Below are positions 18,238 to 27,941 of a DNA stretch of 64,000 bases, piece after piece (position 1 is the first letter of the stretch; each line of letters begins with the position of its first letter). Both the position numbers and the translations under genes were made by a program. Below the pieces are notes generated by a model that saw nothing but the letters and a program-made list of their open reading frames with translations, had not been told where the DNA came from and did not search any database. Source of the stretch: Rebecca billardiae RCC1528 (taxonomy: Eukaryota > Haptophyta); assembly GCA_965240325.2 (NCBI GenBank), contig OZ251241.1:310001-374000 (forward strand), given 5' to 3'.

Positions 18238-19569
18238 ATGCCGTCCACGTCTCCCGGCGCCCGACGGACAGCGTGCCTGTCACTCGCCGCGCCCCCCGGC
18301 GTGGGCGCAGCTGCCCTCGAAGGCGCTGTCCGCACCTGCAGCTGGCCAGAGCGCGCTCTGCGCTGGCACGATGCCAAAGCGCCGGGGCGGGGAAGCGGCT
18401 TCTCCGCAGGTGACCTGTTCCCGGAGTCATCGCTGTATGACGAGGCGGCCGCTGGGTCGACGCCGTGGCTGCGAGCCGTGCCGGGGCAGCCACCAGAAGC
18501 CGTAAGCGCGGGGAAGCGCGGCCTCTCCCCGCGGGTCGCACTCGTCGTGTGCGCCTCCGCCGAGAGCCACGAGGCCGAGGCCGCGCACGCCTTTGCTGCG
18601 CAGCTAGTGCAGCAGCTGCTGGCACAGCTGGGCGCTGGTGCCGAGACGCTGCTCGCCGCGGCGCGGTGCGAGCTCGTGTCGGACGCCAAGCGCATTCCCA
18701 TCATGCCAGTCGATCACGGCCTCGAGGCCGTGTGCGTGCCGGCGCACGAGCTCACCAGCTCGCGCGGCTGCGACCACCTCGCCCGCGAAGGGCTCTTCCT
18801 CGTGCCCGGCGCCATCTGCGCGCGGGACGCAGCCGCGCTGCGCGAGCTCGTCGCCGCGCGCGTGGCCGACATGGAGGAGGCGATGCAGCAGCAGGGCGAA
18901 CGACTCGGCGGCGATGGCAAGTACTCCTTCGCCGAGGTCGTCCACCGTGGCTCCGAGCGATGGGACATGTCGCTCCACCGCGAAGGCGAGGCGGTCGGCT
19001 CGGCGCGCGCTGCTGCCGACCCACGGCTCGCTGTCCTCAAGCGTGTTGCCGCCGAGGGGCCGTGGGTGCCGACCGTGCGGACGGTACTCGACGAGCACAA
19101 GTGGGAGGCGGGCGCCGTGGTGAGCCGCCCGGGCGCGCGTGGGCAGGGCTGGCACGCCGACGGCGTGCACTCCAAATACGACTATGGCGGCGAGTCTGGC
19201 CCACCGCCCGCGCTGTGCGTGTTCATCCCGCTGGTCGACCTGCTCGCGCCCGCGCGGGCAGCTGACGGGGCAGTCGAGGCGCATGGGCGGGGCTGCACCG
19301 CCTTCTGGCCCGGCAGTCACCGCATGCGGCAGTGCGCGCATCTGGGCGCCATTGCGGCCGAGCGGCTCGACGTCGGCGTGCTCGCTGCCCCGCTCACGGC
19401 CGGCTCCGCTGTTGTGTACGACCTGCGCGTGGTGCACTGCGGCACACCCAACGACGCGTTCGAGCTTGCTGGCGCCGAGCGCGACCGGCCGATCCTGCAG
19501 ATCACGTACCATCGCACGGGGACGCGGAAGGGCAACTTCTACGGCTACGACGAGCTGTTTCGAATGTAG
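18238..19569 (+). CDS. Phytanoyl-CoA dioxygenase-like Fe(II)/2-oxoglutarate oxygenase
   Basis: 443 residues from ATG 18238; the frame opens earlier only with a GTG. The N-terminal ~190 residues are not recognised. The PhyH-like double-stranded beta-helix follows: LFLVPGAICARDAAALRELV (start of the domain), GQGWHADGVHSKYDYGG with the iron-binding HxD pair H306/D308, AFWPGSHRM (typical PhyH turn), VVYDLRVVHCGTPND with the distal iron ligand H400, and RPILQITYHRTG carrying the 2-oxoglutarate-binding basic residue. These enzymes hydroxylate or halogenate small lipophilic or amino-acid substrates; the substrate here cannot be told. All three metal ligands are present, so an active enzyme is expected. 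Confidence 0.82.
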   Translation: MPSTSPGARRTACLSLAAPPGVGAAALEGAVRTCSWPERALRWHDAKAPGRGSGFSAGDLFPESSLYDEAAAGSTPWLRAVPGQPPEAVSAGKRGLSPRVALVVCASAESHEAEAAHAFAAQLVQQLLAQLGAGAETLLAAARCELVSDAKRIPIMPVDHGLEAVCVPAHELTSSRGCDHLAREGLFLVPGAICARDAAALRELVAARVADMEEAMQQQGERLGGDGKYSFAEVVHRGSERWDMSLHREGEAVGSARAAADPRLAVLKRVAAEGPWVPTVRTVLDEHKWEAGAVVSRPGARGQGWHADGVHSKYDYGGESGPPPALCVFIPLVDLLAPARAADGAVEAHGRGCTAFWPGSHRMRQCAHLGAIAAERLDVGVLAAPLTAGSAVVYDLRVVHCGTPNDAFELAGAERDRPILQITYHRTGTRKGNFYGYDELFRM

Positions 19570-19767
19570 CTTCAAGCTTGTGAGCAACAGTCACAGTGGC
19601 GACAGAGTCAGAGCGCTGAGCGGCGGCATCAGATCTGTGACGGATATTGCTGTCAGCATGATCAGGAGATGATCCATCAGTGGCCAGTAAGTAATGTCGT
19701 CCACTCGGAGGGACCGCCTGGGGTGGTCTAGGTCTAGGAGCTATATTTTGTATTATTCACTATATAA

Positions 19768-20394
19768 ATTATTGTACGTAGATTATCATCAGCAGAGGCG
19801 GCTGATCCCGCCGCGACTGCCGACTTATTTACTTTCGGGATAGGCACTGGCACCCTCTTTCTCCAGCCGGCCGCCGGCTGCATCGCCTCGGGGGGCGATG
19901 CAGCAGGTGGACGCCGCTGCACCCATCTGGCCCTTGGCGCTGGCCTCCTCGGTGCCCCACACTCCACCCTAGGTGGGGCAGGGGGTGCAGGGTGTGACGC
20001 GCCCGGGGGCCAGGTTCCCCAGCATCAAGCACTGCATCTGCAGCAGCCCGCCGGCGGGCCGGGCTGCGACATCGACTACAACCTCATCTGCTTCATCGCC
20101 CAGAGCGCGCTAGGCGGCGCGCTCACTCTCCAAGCCCCTCTTCTGCAGCTGCGCGCCGCTTGGCCAGCGCGCGGCGACGCGTACTACGACCTCATCCTCA
20201 TCCAGGCGCCCACGCGGGCGCACGGGGGCGACAGCCGCGGCTGCCGCTTGCCGGAGCTACTCGCCGCTAGGTCGGCGGGCGGCGACATCGACTACGACCT
20301 CACCCTCATCCAAGTGCTCCGGAAGTCGCTCGGCCGCGGCGGCATCTGCCGTCGCCGCCGCGTGCCCCAGGCCGAGGCGGTGCTCCATAAATAG
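19768..20394 (+). CDS. Start-less open frame with three 36-codon repeats (exon or pseudogene)
   Basis: A 208-codon frame is open from the TAA at 19765 to the TAG at 20392 but has no in-frame ATG, so it is either a terminal exon or a decayed gene. The C-terminal 108 residues are three consecutive 36-codon units starting at 20068, 20176 and 20284. Each begins D-[IA]-[DY]-Y-[ND]-L-x-x-[IF]-[IA]-x (GDIDYDLTLIQ, GDAYYDLILIQ, GCDIDYNLICFIAQ), and the stop falls exactly at the end of unit three. The upstream half is Gly/Ala-rich. A canonical start would have to lie in an upstream exon across the AT-rich 19740-19770 segment. No family recognised. Confidence 0.4.
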   Translation: MIVRRLSSAEAADPAATADLFTFGIGTGTLFLQPAAGCIASGGDAAGGRRCTHLALGAGLLGAPHSTLGGAGGAGCDAPGGQVPQHQALHLQQPAGGPGCDIDYNLICFIAQSALGGALTLQAPLLQLRAAWPARGDAYYDLILIQAPTRAHGGDSRGCRLPELLAARSAGGDIDYDLTLIQVLRKSLGRGGICRRRRVPQAEAVLHK

Positions 20395-21016
20395 TCAGTC
20401 CATTCCGGCCCCGCTCCCGTAGCGGGGCAGGGCTGCGGGTGGCGCACTGTCTGACCTGGACGGAAGGCGCGGACGCATTCTATGTGTCTGTTGCACTCTG
20501 AGCCTGACGCTTGTCCGATGCTGCCACGTCGTTAAATATATATATATATTATTTGCAGCATGTCAAGATGTATAACGCTCCAGTGACCGGACCGGGGGGC
20601 GGGGTGGACCGAAGCCGGAGCGCCGCTCAGCGCCTAGTACTCTGACGAGTACTAACTACTATTACTCGAGTACAATACTAGCAGTTAGTCGATCTTATTT
20701 ATTTAAATATTTTTAAACTACGAATATAATAAGCAGAAACTCCGGCGCCGCTTAAATAATGCAGCGCATCATCGGCATGTGGTCATTACTTCCTAGCCGT
20801 AGCCAAGTCGCCTGCCGGCGCCGCCGCGCGTGGATCGATCCTTGGAATGGTCATCATGCATGGCGAGCCTGCCTGGTCCGTGGTCGTGCCACCAAACGGT
20901 GGTCATCGTGCTGATGGCGCCTGCTCCATCGTGGTCTCACACACTCGCCACGATCAAAGTGTCGGCGGCCAAACGGCGCTCGGCGTGATGCGTACGCCTC
21001 AAAAGCTCGGCGCGCA
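20395..21016. other. AT-rich intergenic stretch, no gene recognised
   Basis: This lies between the repeat-containing frame and the 3' end of the transporter. It has a short TA run at ~20537-20551 and TTTATTTAAATATTTTTAAA near 20697-20716. No coding signal. Confidence 0.45.
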
Positions 21017-22246
21017 TCAAGCTCCCTCCGACGCCGTCGCTCGAGCGATGCCCTCGAGCGTGCCCGTCACCGCGAGCGCGGTGCTCGCGAGCAGGATCAC
21101 AGCACACCAGAGCTTGGTCGCTGCACTGGCCTCGTGGCCGAGCGAGCGCAAGTAGCCACACACCGGCACGATCAGCGCTATGAGGCAGGAGACACTTGTC
21201 CCCGTCACCTGAAGCACGGTGAAGAGGAGGTCCTTGAAGGCGAATGCGCAGCCGACCATCGCAATCGACGTGCCCGCCAGGCATGCCGCGCGCACGGCGC
21301 GCGCGCCGAGCGCGTCCGCCGCCTGCGATGGCAGTAGCGCCACGAGCACATCTGTGAGCGCGCCGAGGCAGAGCGGCAGCGTCGAGACGAGCTTGGCCGT
21401 GACCGCTGTCAGCGCGACGAGAGACATGGCGCCGGAGGGCACGTTGTCCAGGAATGACGGCGCGAGCTCGCTCCCGAAGAGGTAGTAGCCGAGCGCGCCC
21501 ACTGCGGCATAGATTGCAAGCATCGCGCCGTACGCGCGTGAGAGGGCGGCCGCGCACACACTCGGCTCGCGTGCGCCGGCGACGATGCTGGGAATGGTGG
21601 AGTGCGCACTGAAGCAGAGCATCACCGTCCCAAACGCACCGCCCATCCGCTCGGGCATCAGCCACGCGCGCCCGCCCGCCAGCGCCGCTCGCGTGGCCGC
21701 TGGCTGGCTCACGCCAGCTGCCAGCAGGACTGCGACCTCCAGCCCGATGTTGACGAGGCCGAGCGCGGAGACGGCGGAGAGGATGCTCGTGTCGGCCATG
21801 CACAGGGCAAGCATGGCGCCCGCGGCGGCGAGGATGCCCCGCTCCCGCGCCATGCCGCTCGCCGCGTGGCAATTGCCGCCTATCAGCACCAGCATGGCCA
21901 CGCACGCCATGAACAGTTCGGCCGTTTGCAGTGCTGTCGCGACAGCTGCCCCGGCAGGGCCAAACGCCCGGCGACCGATGACGTCGTAGCCCAGGGGCGC
22001 AGTGGGCACGCTATCGCGCTTCTTCTTCACGCGCGACGCCTCGTCCTCGAGCATGCGCGCCATCATCAGGCCAGTCGAGAGGGCCATTGCCGCGCACAGC
22101 GCGCACAGCGCGAGCGCGCCCCATCCCACGAGCTTGAAGACGTACGGCATCCCGAGGAGGCCGATGCCAACGGCAGAGTTGACCAGCGTGAGCGCCGTCT
22201 GCCCGACGCCCAGGTTCCCGCCCTCGCCGCCCTCGCCGCGGCCCAT
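21017..22246 (-). CDS. Amino acid/auxin permease (AAAP) family transporter
   Basis: 409 residues from ATG 22246. After a Gly-rich start, the first helix carries the family signature TALTLVNSAVGIGLLGMPYV, the G-x-G-[IL]-L-x-[ML]-P unwound helix that binds substrate in SLC32/36/38 carriers. About ten to eleven membrane helices follow. They include CFSAHSTIPSIV (the conserved helix 6 region, CF-x-x-H), AIYAAVGALGYYLFGSELAP and LFTVLQVTGTSVSCLIALIVP. These proteins move neutral amino acids, often with protons, across vacuolar, lysosomal or plasma membranes. The substrate and membrane are not determinable here. The gene is divergent from the DNAJC9-like gene, with a long-inverted-repeat element in the shared upstream region. 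Confidence 0.85.
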   Translation of the reverse strand: MGRGEGGEGGNLGVGQTALTLVNSAVGIGLLGMPYVFKLVGWGALALCALCAAMALSTGLMMARMLEDEASRVKKKRDSVPTAPLGYDVIGRRAFGPAGAAVATALQTAELFMACVAMLVLIGGNCHAASGMARERGILAAAGAMLALCMADTSILSAVSALGLVNIGLEVAVLLAAGVSQPAATRAALAGGRAWLMPERMGGAFGTVMLCFSAHSTIPSIVAGAREPSVCAAALSRAYGAMLAIYAAVGALGYYLFGSELAPSFLDNVPSGAMSLVALTAVTAKLVSTLPLCLGALTDVLVALLPSQAADALGARAVRAACLAGTSIAMVGCAFAFKDLLFTVLQVTGTSVSCLIALIVPVCGYLRSLGHEASAATKLWCAVILLASTALAVTGTLEGIARATASEGA

Positions 22247-22518
22247 GCTGGCGAGTAAGACGATGGACGGGGTCGCCGAGTCGCGCGTGGGATTAATTCA
22301 TGAAGTTTATGAATTCGCGACGACAGGAAAAATGAAAGCAAGGTCCTTGCAAGCATCCAGACGCGGAGTCGGACGCGTTCTTTCCGGACTGGGCAGCCAA
22401 TGGGCAGCCGATGGGCAGCCGCGGCCCGCGGGAACCGATATGTCTTTGATGAGTGAGCAACGATGACGCGCGACTTTATTGTATAATATGAGAAAGCCTG
22501 AAGGTGATGGCCGCCTAA

Positions 22519-23627
22519 CCAAGGGTAGTAAGGGTGAGCAACTCCGCTGGCGACAGCCGCGAAGGTCGGCAGCCCTCTGTTTGCCGCGACGGCGGAGCGG
22601 AGCGAGTGCTATCAGCGGCGGAGGGCGCTGAGGCCGCGCACGGCGTGAGGCGCGGCGTCGGCCGAGTCGGTCCGCGGAGGATGCGCGGCGCTCGGCCCGC
22701 TGCGCAGCGGCAGTGCGCCTCACTTTGCCCCGAGCGCCGTCCGCCGCGTCGCCTCCTTCCCGCCTTGGAGCAGCACGCATGTGCGCGCCGCCACCTTGAA
22801 GGCGGCACGGGCTTGCTCAGACGACCGCGCGCGCGTGGCGCGCGACTTGGTCGGCTGCGCGCGCGCGCCGCCGCGGTGCAAGGTAGCGCCGCTGCATGCG
22901 CGCGCCGTGCCAGCGCGAGAGCGTGTGCGCGGACCTGAGTGCGACCTCACACACATGTCGAATGCTGCTTGGCATCCGACTTGCGGACTGACGGGAAGCT
23001 GGAAAAGACAGCGGCGTGAGTGTTGGTACCATCGATGCGGAGCCTTAGCGTCCACTTGCATTCGTGCTGAGAAGGAATAGACAAGACTAGGCCTTCGTCC
23101 TGGGTATCCAATGTCACTCAACACCTCGCTGATCGACCCGACGAGTGCCAGCGTGAGGCACAGCAAATCATTCGTGAGAGCAAGCAGACAAGCGAGCACC
23201 ACGCTCATGAGATGGCCGTGAGCAAAGGCTCGCGCGGGCACGGCGCGCGCATGTGGTGGCGCTACCTTGCACCGCGGCGGCGCGCGCGCGCAGCCGACCA
23301 AGTCGCGCGCCACGCGCGCGCGGTCGTCTGAGCAAGCCCGTGCCGCCTTCAAGGTGGCGGCGCGCACATGCGTGCTGCTCCAAGGCGGGAAGGAGGCGAC
23401 GCGGAGGACGGCGCTCGGGGCAAAGTGAGGCGCACTGCCGCTGCGCAGCGGGCCGAGCGCCGCGCATCCTCCGCGGACCGACTCGGCCGACGCCGCGCCT
23501 CACGCCGTGCGCGGCCTCAGCGCCCTCCGCCGCTGATAGCACTCGCTCCGCTCCGCTCGCGGCAAACAGAGGGCTGCCGACCTTCGCGGCTGTCGCCAGC
23601 GGAGTTGCTCACCCTTACTACCCTTGG
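22519..23627. mobile_element. Long-terminal-inverted-repeat element A (1,109 bp), non-autonomous
   Basis: Left arm ~22519-22919 and right arm ~23230-23627 are near-identical inverted copies (a 2-bp indel and a few substitutions over ~400 bp), with a ~310-bp unrelated spacer. The ends read CCAAGGGTAGTAAGGGTGAG. The element is flanked by a perfect 5-bp direct repeat CCTAA (22514-22518 and 23628-23632), as expected for a target-site duplication. The spacer encodes nothing recognisable, so it would need a transposase in trans. Near-identical arms suggest recent activity or gene conversion between arms. It lies 272 bp upstream of the transporter ATG and 212 bp upstream of the DNAJC9-like ATG. Superfamily unknown; long arms recall Mutator-like or foldback elements, but a 5-bp duplication is atypical for Mutator (usually 9 bp). 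Confidence 0.85.
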
Positions 23628-23839
23628 CCTAACCACCCGAGTGTAAAGCAAGGCCATCAGGTCTCCCGCGAGAGGCGGTGGCACCGGAGGTGACTGCCGC
23701 GGCGGCCGCACCCAGCCCCGCGCGTGCCGGCCCCGCCGCGTGTGCGCGCGTGCCGCGGGCCGGCGCTCGTACGCGCTCACACACCTTGCGTCGCGCCCTC
23801 TGGCCCGCCTGCTCCTCGCGGCAGCGCGCACCGCGCACG

Positions 23840-24785
23840 ATGACAGCCAGCGGAGAAGAGAGCTTGTACGACCTGCTCGGGGTCGACCGCACAGCTAGTA
23901 AGGGCGAGATCCGGAGAGCGTACCACAGACTCGCGGTTGTGTGCCACCCCGATAGGCACCCGGAGGACGAGCACGCGCAAGAGCGCTACGACGCACTGCA
24001 GCACATCAAGGTGTGCGCGCGTGCACCACTTTCCTCGCCCTGCCTGGTCGCTGAGCGCGCGTTCGGCGCGCCGTGTGCGTGCGCGCGGTCCGGCCGCGGC
24101 CGGCGTCCCGGCGTCGCAGGCGTGTCTGCTTGACGACGAGAGACGGGCGATCTACGACGAGACCGGCATCATCGACGAGGAGGACGGCTTTGATGCGTCG
24201 CAGTTTGAGGGCGAGCCGTTCCGCGCCCTGTTCGAGTGGTTCGGCGAGGCGGAGAGGGCAGTCGAGGCGGACGAGGTGCTCGTGGACGAGTTCGAGGTGG
24301 AGTACCGGGGAAGCGTGGACGAGCTCGCCGACCTCGTCGCCTTCTACCTGCAGTTCGGCGGGCGGATGGACGGCGTTGTCGACTACATCCCGTATGCGGA
24401 CGACTCCGACCTCGCACGGTTCAGAGCGATTCTTGACGACGAGATCAGCGGCGGCAGGCTGCAGCCGACAAAGGCGTACCGCGCGTTCGAGCCGCCCGAC
24501 GGGCCAACGACCGCCAAGGTCGTCGCGCGCGCCAAGGCCAAGCTGGCTGCGGCGAAGCGCGCGCGCGCGTCCGCGCTCAAGGCGGCCGAGGAGGCGGAGG
24601 GCCCCCCGGCAGATGTGTTCGCGCTCATCCAGGACAGGCAAGTGCCGCGCGACAAAGTGGCGGTCGTCGCGAACAGCAACAACAACGCGGACGCCGTAGA
24701 GACCTCCAAGAACGCCAAGAAGGAAGGGAAGGCCGCCGGGAGGGGCCTTGGCAGCAAGAAGAGCAAGGCCAAGGCGGCGGCCTAG
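23840..24785 (+). CDS. DNAJC9-like J-domain co-chaperone, two exons
   Basis: Exon 1 is 23840-24010 and exon 2 is 24120-24785, with a 109-bp GT-AG intron (GTGTGC...TCGCAG) in phase 0, giving 278 residues. Residues ~8-75 are a J domain (LYDLLGVDRTASKGEIRRAY) with the Hsp70-activating HPD at 36-38. It continues across the splice into LLDDERRAIYDETGIIDEED. The following region (EVEYRGSVDELADLVAFYLQ, then FGGRMDGVVDYIPYADDSD and GRLQPTKAYRAF) matches the DNAJC9 C-terminal domain, which binds histones H3-H4 in animals and hands them to Hsp70. The tail is Lys-rich (KKSKAKAAA), compatible with nuclear location. Without splicing the J domain would be truncated, which supports the intron. Confidence 0.85.
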
Positions 24786-25120
24786 GCGCACAGTCCGTCA
24801 CTCAGCATCGGAAAGATTCGATTGCTGGTGGCGCGAAAGCTGCGCACGGGCGCGGACGCAGGCCTGCGCCCCAATAAGTTATTCACTCCGGTCTTGCGTC
24901 GCCTCGCGAGAGCGCAGCTGCTCGGCGTGGCGCGCGGCTGCGGCACACGTCGATCGATGTGCCATCCTGAGCGACCAACGGTGTCCGTGCGGGGCGCGGG
25001 GCACGTCGCGGCGCTGCTGCCACGGACGGTCCGCGGGACTTTGAGCTAGGGCTTAGGCAAGCCATATCAGATACGATGATGCATTAGTTAGGTGCCAGCA
25101 AGCCACATCATGGCGATCGA
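24786..25120. other. 3' flank of the DNAJC9-like gene
   Basis: No coding signal; 3' UTR and spacer before the TA tract. Confidence 0.4.
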
Positions 25121-25125
25121 CATAT

Positions 25126-25170
<45 letters not shown>

Positions 25171-25176
25171 TATATA
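25121..25176. repeat. TA/TACA microsatellite
   Basis: A mostly (TA)n tract with CATA interruptions, directly abutting the left end of the CAGG element. Confidence 0.9.
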
Positions 25177-26884
25177 CAGGGGTCTCAACAATTCACTGAA
25201 ACGTCACATTCTGACTGAGCTGCACGCCACTGCTCACCCTGCCCCCCTGGGCTGATCCAGGCGGCCCCCACGGCCCGTGCACGACGGTTTCGACCCAGCG
25301 CGTCAGCCCCAGCGCGCGTGGGCTGGAGTTGGGCACACCAGCAGGTCACACGGCTGCAGGCGTACAGCCTGTCGCAGCTGGCCAGATCCTGCCGCAGGCT
25401 TGTCGTCACTGGTCGCGGGCAGTGTGCCCACACAGACCAGGCCTAAATTGTGCTTGGCAGTGGATCTGGTACCCCCTAGGGAGGGCTGCATGCCACATGG
25501 GGGGGAGCTCATGGGATGCAGCTGCAGTGGCACAGTGCCCAATCCCGCGCCCCCACCTGCGCAAGGACCTGTCGCGGGTCAGCTCCCCTGCACTGGGAGG
25601 CCAGCAGCAGCACCCGCTGACACACCCAGAGGGTGCGGCCAGCCACCCGACTTGAGGGGGCTGGAGTGGGGCTGGTGCAGCCAAGAGCTCTGCAGCCTAG
25701 CTGCTGGTGGCTGGCCTGCATGGATTTTCAAGCTGACCACCCACTGCTGCCTGCCGCACCCGGCCTCGCTGCACCCACCTGGGCTGCTGCACATGCTCAA
25801 TGCGCACTCTGGATTGACCAAGGGCGCGAAAGGGGGTCGCTCGCTAAGCCCCACCCGCTCCGGCCAGCATGGCTGCCTGGCCGGCGGCGGCGTGCTCAAG
25901 CGAGCCGTAAGCCGGGAATCCACGCGCTGGCGGTGCGGTTTTGGCGGCGCAGGTGGCCTCGCAGGTCGCCTGCAGGTATGCTCAGAGCCTTAGGACAGGT
26001 TGGTGGCCCCCAACCCCAGGCTCCTTGTCGCTGCTTGCCGACTGCAAGCGATCACGCGTCGACCGTGCAATCCCGCGTGCACGCGGCCCAACGTAGGGTG
26101 CTGCACATGCTAGCAGATGGTGAAGGGGGGTCGCCCGCCACGCAGACGTCCTCGGAGAGGACGTCGACCCCCGTGCGTCGTCTCGATCCCGACCTCTCCA
26201 GCCCAGGCTTGCGTGCTTCCTAATATGCAATGACATACGAACAACCATAGGCATTTCAAAATGTTATCTCGACTTTTGGGCTAGAACTTCACATTGTCCG
26301 TGGCTCTCTGGGCAGCAGGCCTTCAGCGACTCCTTGCGGGACAACGCCCAATCAAGGCGACGCACGGGGGTCGACGTCCTCTCCGAGGACGTCTGCGTGG
26401 CGGGCGACCCCGCTTCACCATCTGCTGGCATGTGCAGCACCCTACGTTGGGCCGCGTGCAACGCGGGACCGCACGGTCGACGCGTGATCGCTTGCAGTCG
26501 GCAAGCAGCGACAAGGAGCCGGGGTTGCGGGCCACCAAGCTGTCCTAAGGCCCTGAGCATACCTGCAGGCGACCTGCGAGGCCACCTGCGCCGCCAAAAC
26601 CGCACCGCCAGCGCGTGGATTCCCGGCTTACGGCTCGCTTGAGCACGCCGCCGCCGGCCAGGCAGCCATGCTGGCCGGAGCGGGTGGGGCTTAGCGAGCG
26701 ACCCCCTTTCGCGCCCTTGGTCAATGGCACCACAGCCCAGCATGGAGAGCTGGCCAAGCAGCCACCCACTCGTCAGAATGGCCAGGGAGTGGGCTGTGCT
26801 AGACCACATCTAGCCAGGCAATCAAGTGCTCACATGCCTGTCCAGCGGCACAAACAGAGATACAGCTAATTGTTGAGACCCCGC

Positions 26885-26887
<3 letters not shown>
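25177..26887. mobile_element. TA-flanked CAGG-ended element 1 (1.7 kb), with nested insertion
   Basis: The left end 25177 reads CAGGGGTCTCAACAATT and the right end, inverted, reads CAGGCGGGGTCTCAACAATT (26868-26887). Both are directly bordered by TA and lie inside (TA)n tracts, as expected for insertion at a TA target. The terminal inverted repeats are only ~17-20 bp. The interior, especially 25190-25810, is rich in TG/CA and poor in CG compared with neighbouring DNA. It has no recognisable transposase. A second, long-inverted-repeat element sits inside at 25818-26720. TA target plus short terminal repeats suggests a Tc1/mariner-like non-autonomous element (inference). Confidence 0.7.
25818..26720. 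mobile_element. Long-inverted-repeat element C (903 bp), nested in CAGG element 1
   Basis: Arms 25818-26180 and 26358-26720 are inverted copies of about 363 bp with scattered differences, around a 177-bp spacer. The ends read CCAAGGGCGCGAAAGGGGG, resembling the CCAAGGG...AAGGG ends of elements A (22519) and B (53860). The inverted similarity extends 5 bp outward (ATTGA/TCAAT), so no clean target duplication can be assigned. No protein recognised. Confidence 0.65.

Positions 26888-26968
<81 letters not shown>
26888..26968. repeat. (TA)n microsatellite, ~81 bp
   Basis: Perfect alternating TA adjoining the right end of CAGG element 1. Open frames through it that encode Ile-Tyr repeats are artefacts. 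Confidence 0.95.
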
Positions 26969-26970
<2 letters not shown>

Positions 26971-27941
26971 ATGACAGTGTTATAATTATAATATTACTAT
27001 ACTGAGCGCAGGACGCGGCTACGGAGGCGATGGGGGCCGCGCGCTTGGGCCGCTTGAAGTCCAGTGCGCTACCGGCCACTGCATGTATATACGGCTGCGA
27101 GTTAATTCTCCTGCTGCTACTACTGCGCGCGGCCGCGGTACCTAAGTCACGCGCTATTAAGTATAAGCAGTGGTCTGATCAGCTTTAGCTTAGTAGGTCC
27201 AACGCACCAGGCCGGCAGCGGCCGCGGCGCGGTCACTTAGCACTCAATTAGCAGACTCAGTCAGTCAGCACCGGGACGTTTAATAAATTCGTTTAGGCTT
27301 ATAGCTTAATTCCAGGGTGAAGAATCCGCCTGTGCCAATTTGAATTTCAGATCGTCTGATCGACTGCCAAAATGTGATCTATCATAGGGCTCCGCGGTGC
27401 GATTCTGGTACAAATAGCGAGATCACCTTGATGGAGATCGTATATCTCCACTACTAATGTTGCCGAGATCGCGTCAGAGATTCGGAGGTCGTATATCTCC
27501 ATAGCGTATGTTTATATATAAATTATGTGACGACATTTTTTCGTCGCAAAACTTGTCGTCAGCGTGACCCCAGGTCATTATTATTTTAGGCGCGGCGAAT
27601 ATTATTGACATCCCGAAGTTTGCCAGAGCCTCATCTCAATCAAGACGACTCCGACACAAAGTTATATTGGATTTTGGGCCATGCACACACGACCCCACAC
27701 TGGCCATGTTGGGGCTCTGATGACCCCGCAGCCTCTACTATATATATTCACTAGCTAGAGAGAGAGAGACTAGAGAGAGAGAGTAGTAGTCGCGTATACT
27801 ATACTGTTACTGCTGCGTAATAATAACACCTCCGTATATATAGTAGTAGCTAACGACTGCTATACGTACTGCTATAGTTATAGTATATAGTTCTGATGAT
27901 GCTGCGTCTCGGACTCGGTATCGGCGCCAGCGCCCCGAGTA
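26969..27941. other. Gene desert between mobile elements
   Basis: No coding frame. Two similar short hairpins GGAG(A/G)TCGTATATCTCC occur at 27433-27449 and 27484-27500. There is a GA-dinucleotide run at ~27758-27783 and a TAGTAG-rich AT segment to 27900. The composition is clearly lower in GC than the genic DNA. Confidence 0.5.

Noticed and set aside
22534-23693. Several frames inside element A that look duplicated in both orientations
   Set aside because: They are translations of the inverted arms, not genes; the same applies to 53856-55053 and 25633-26809.
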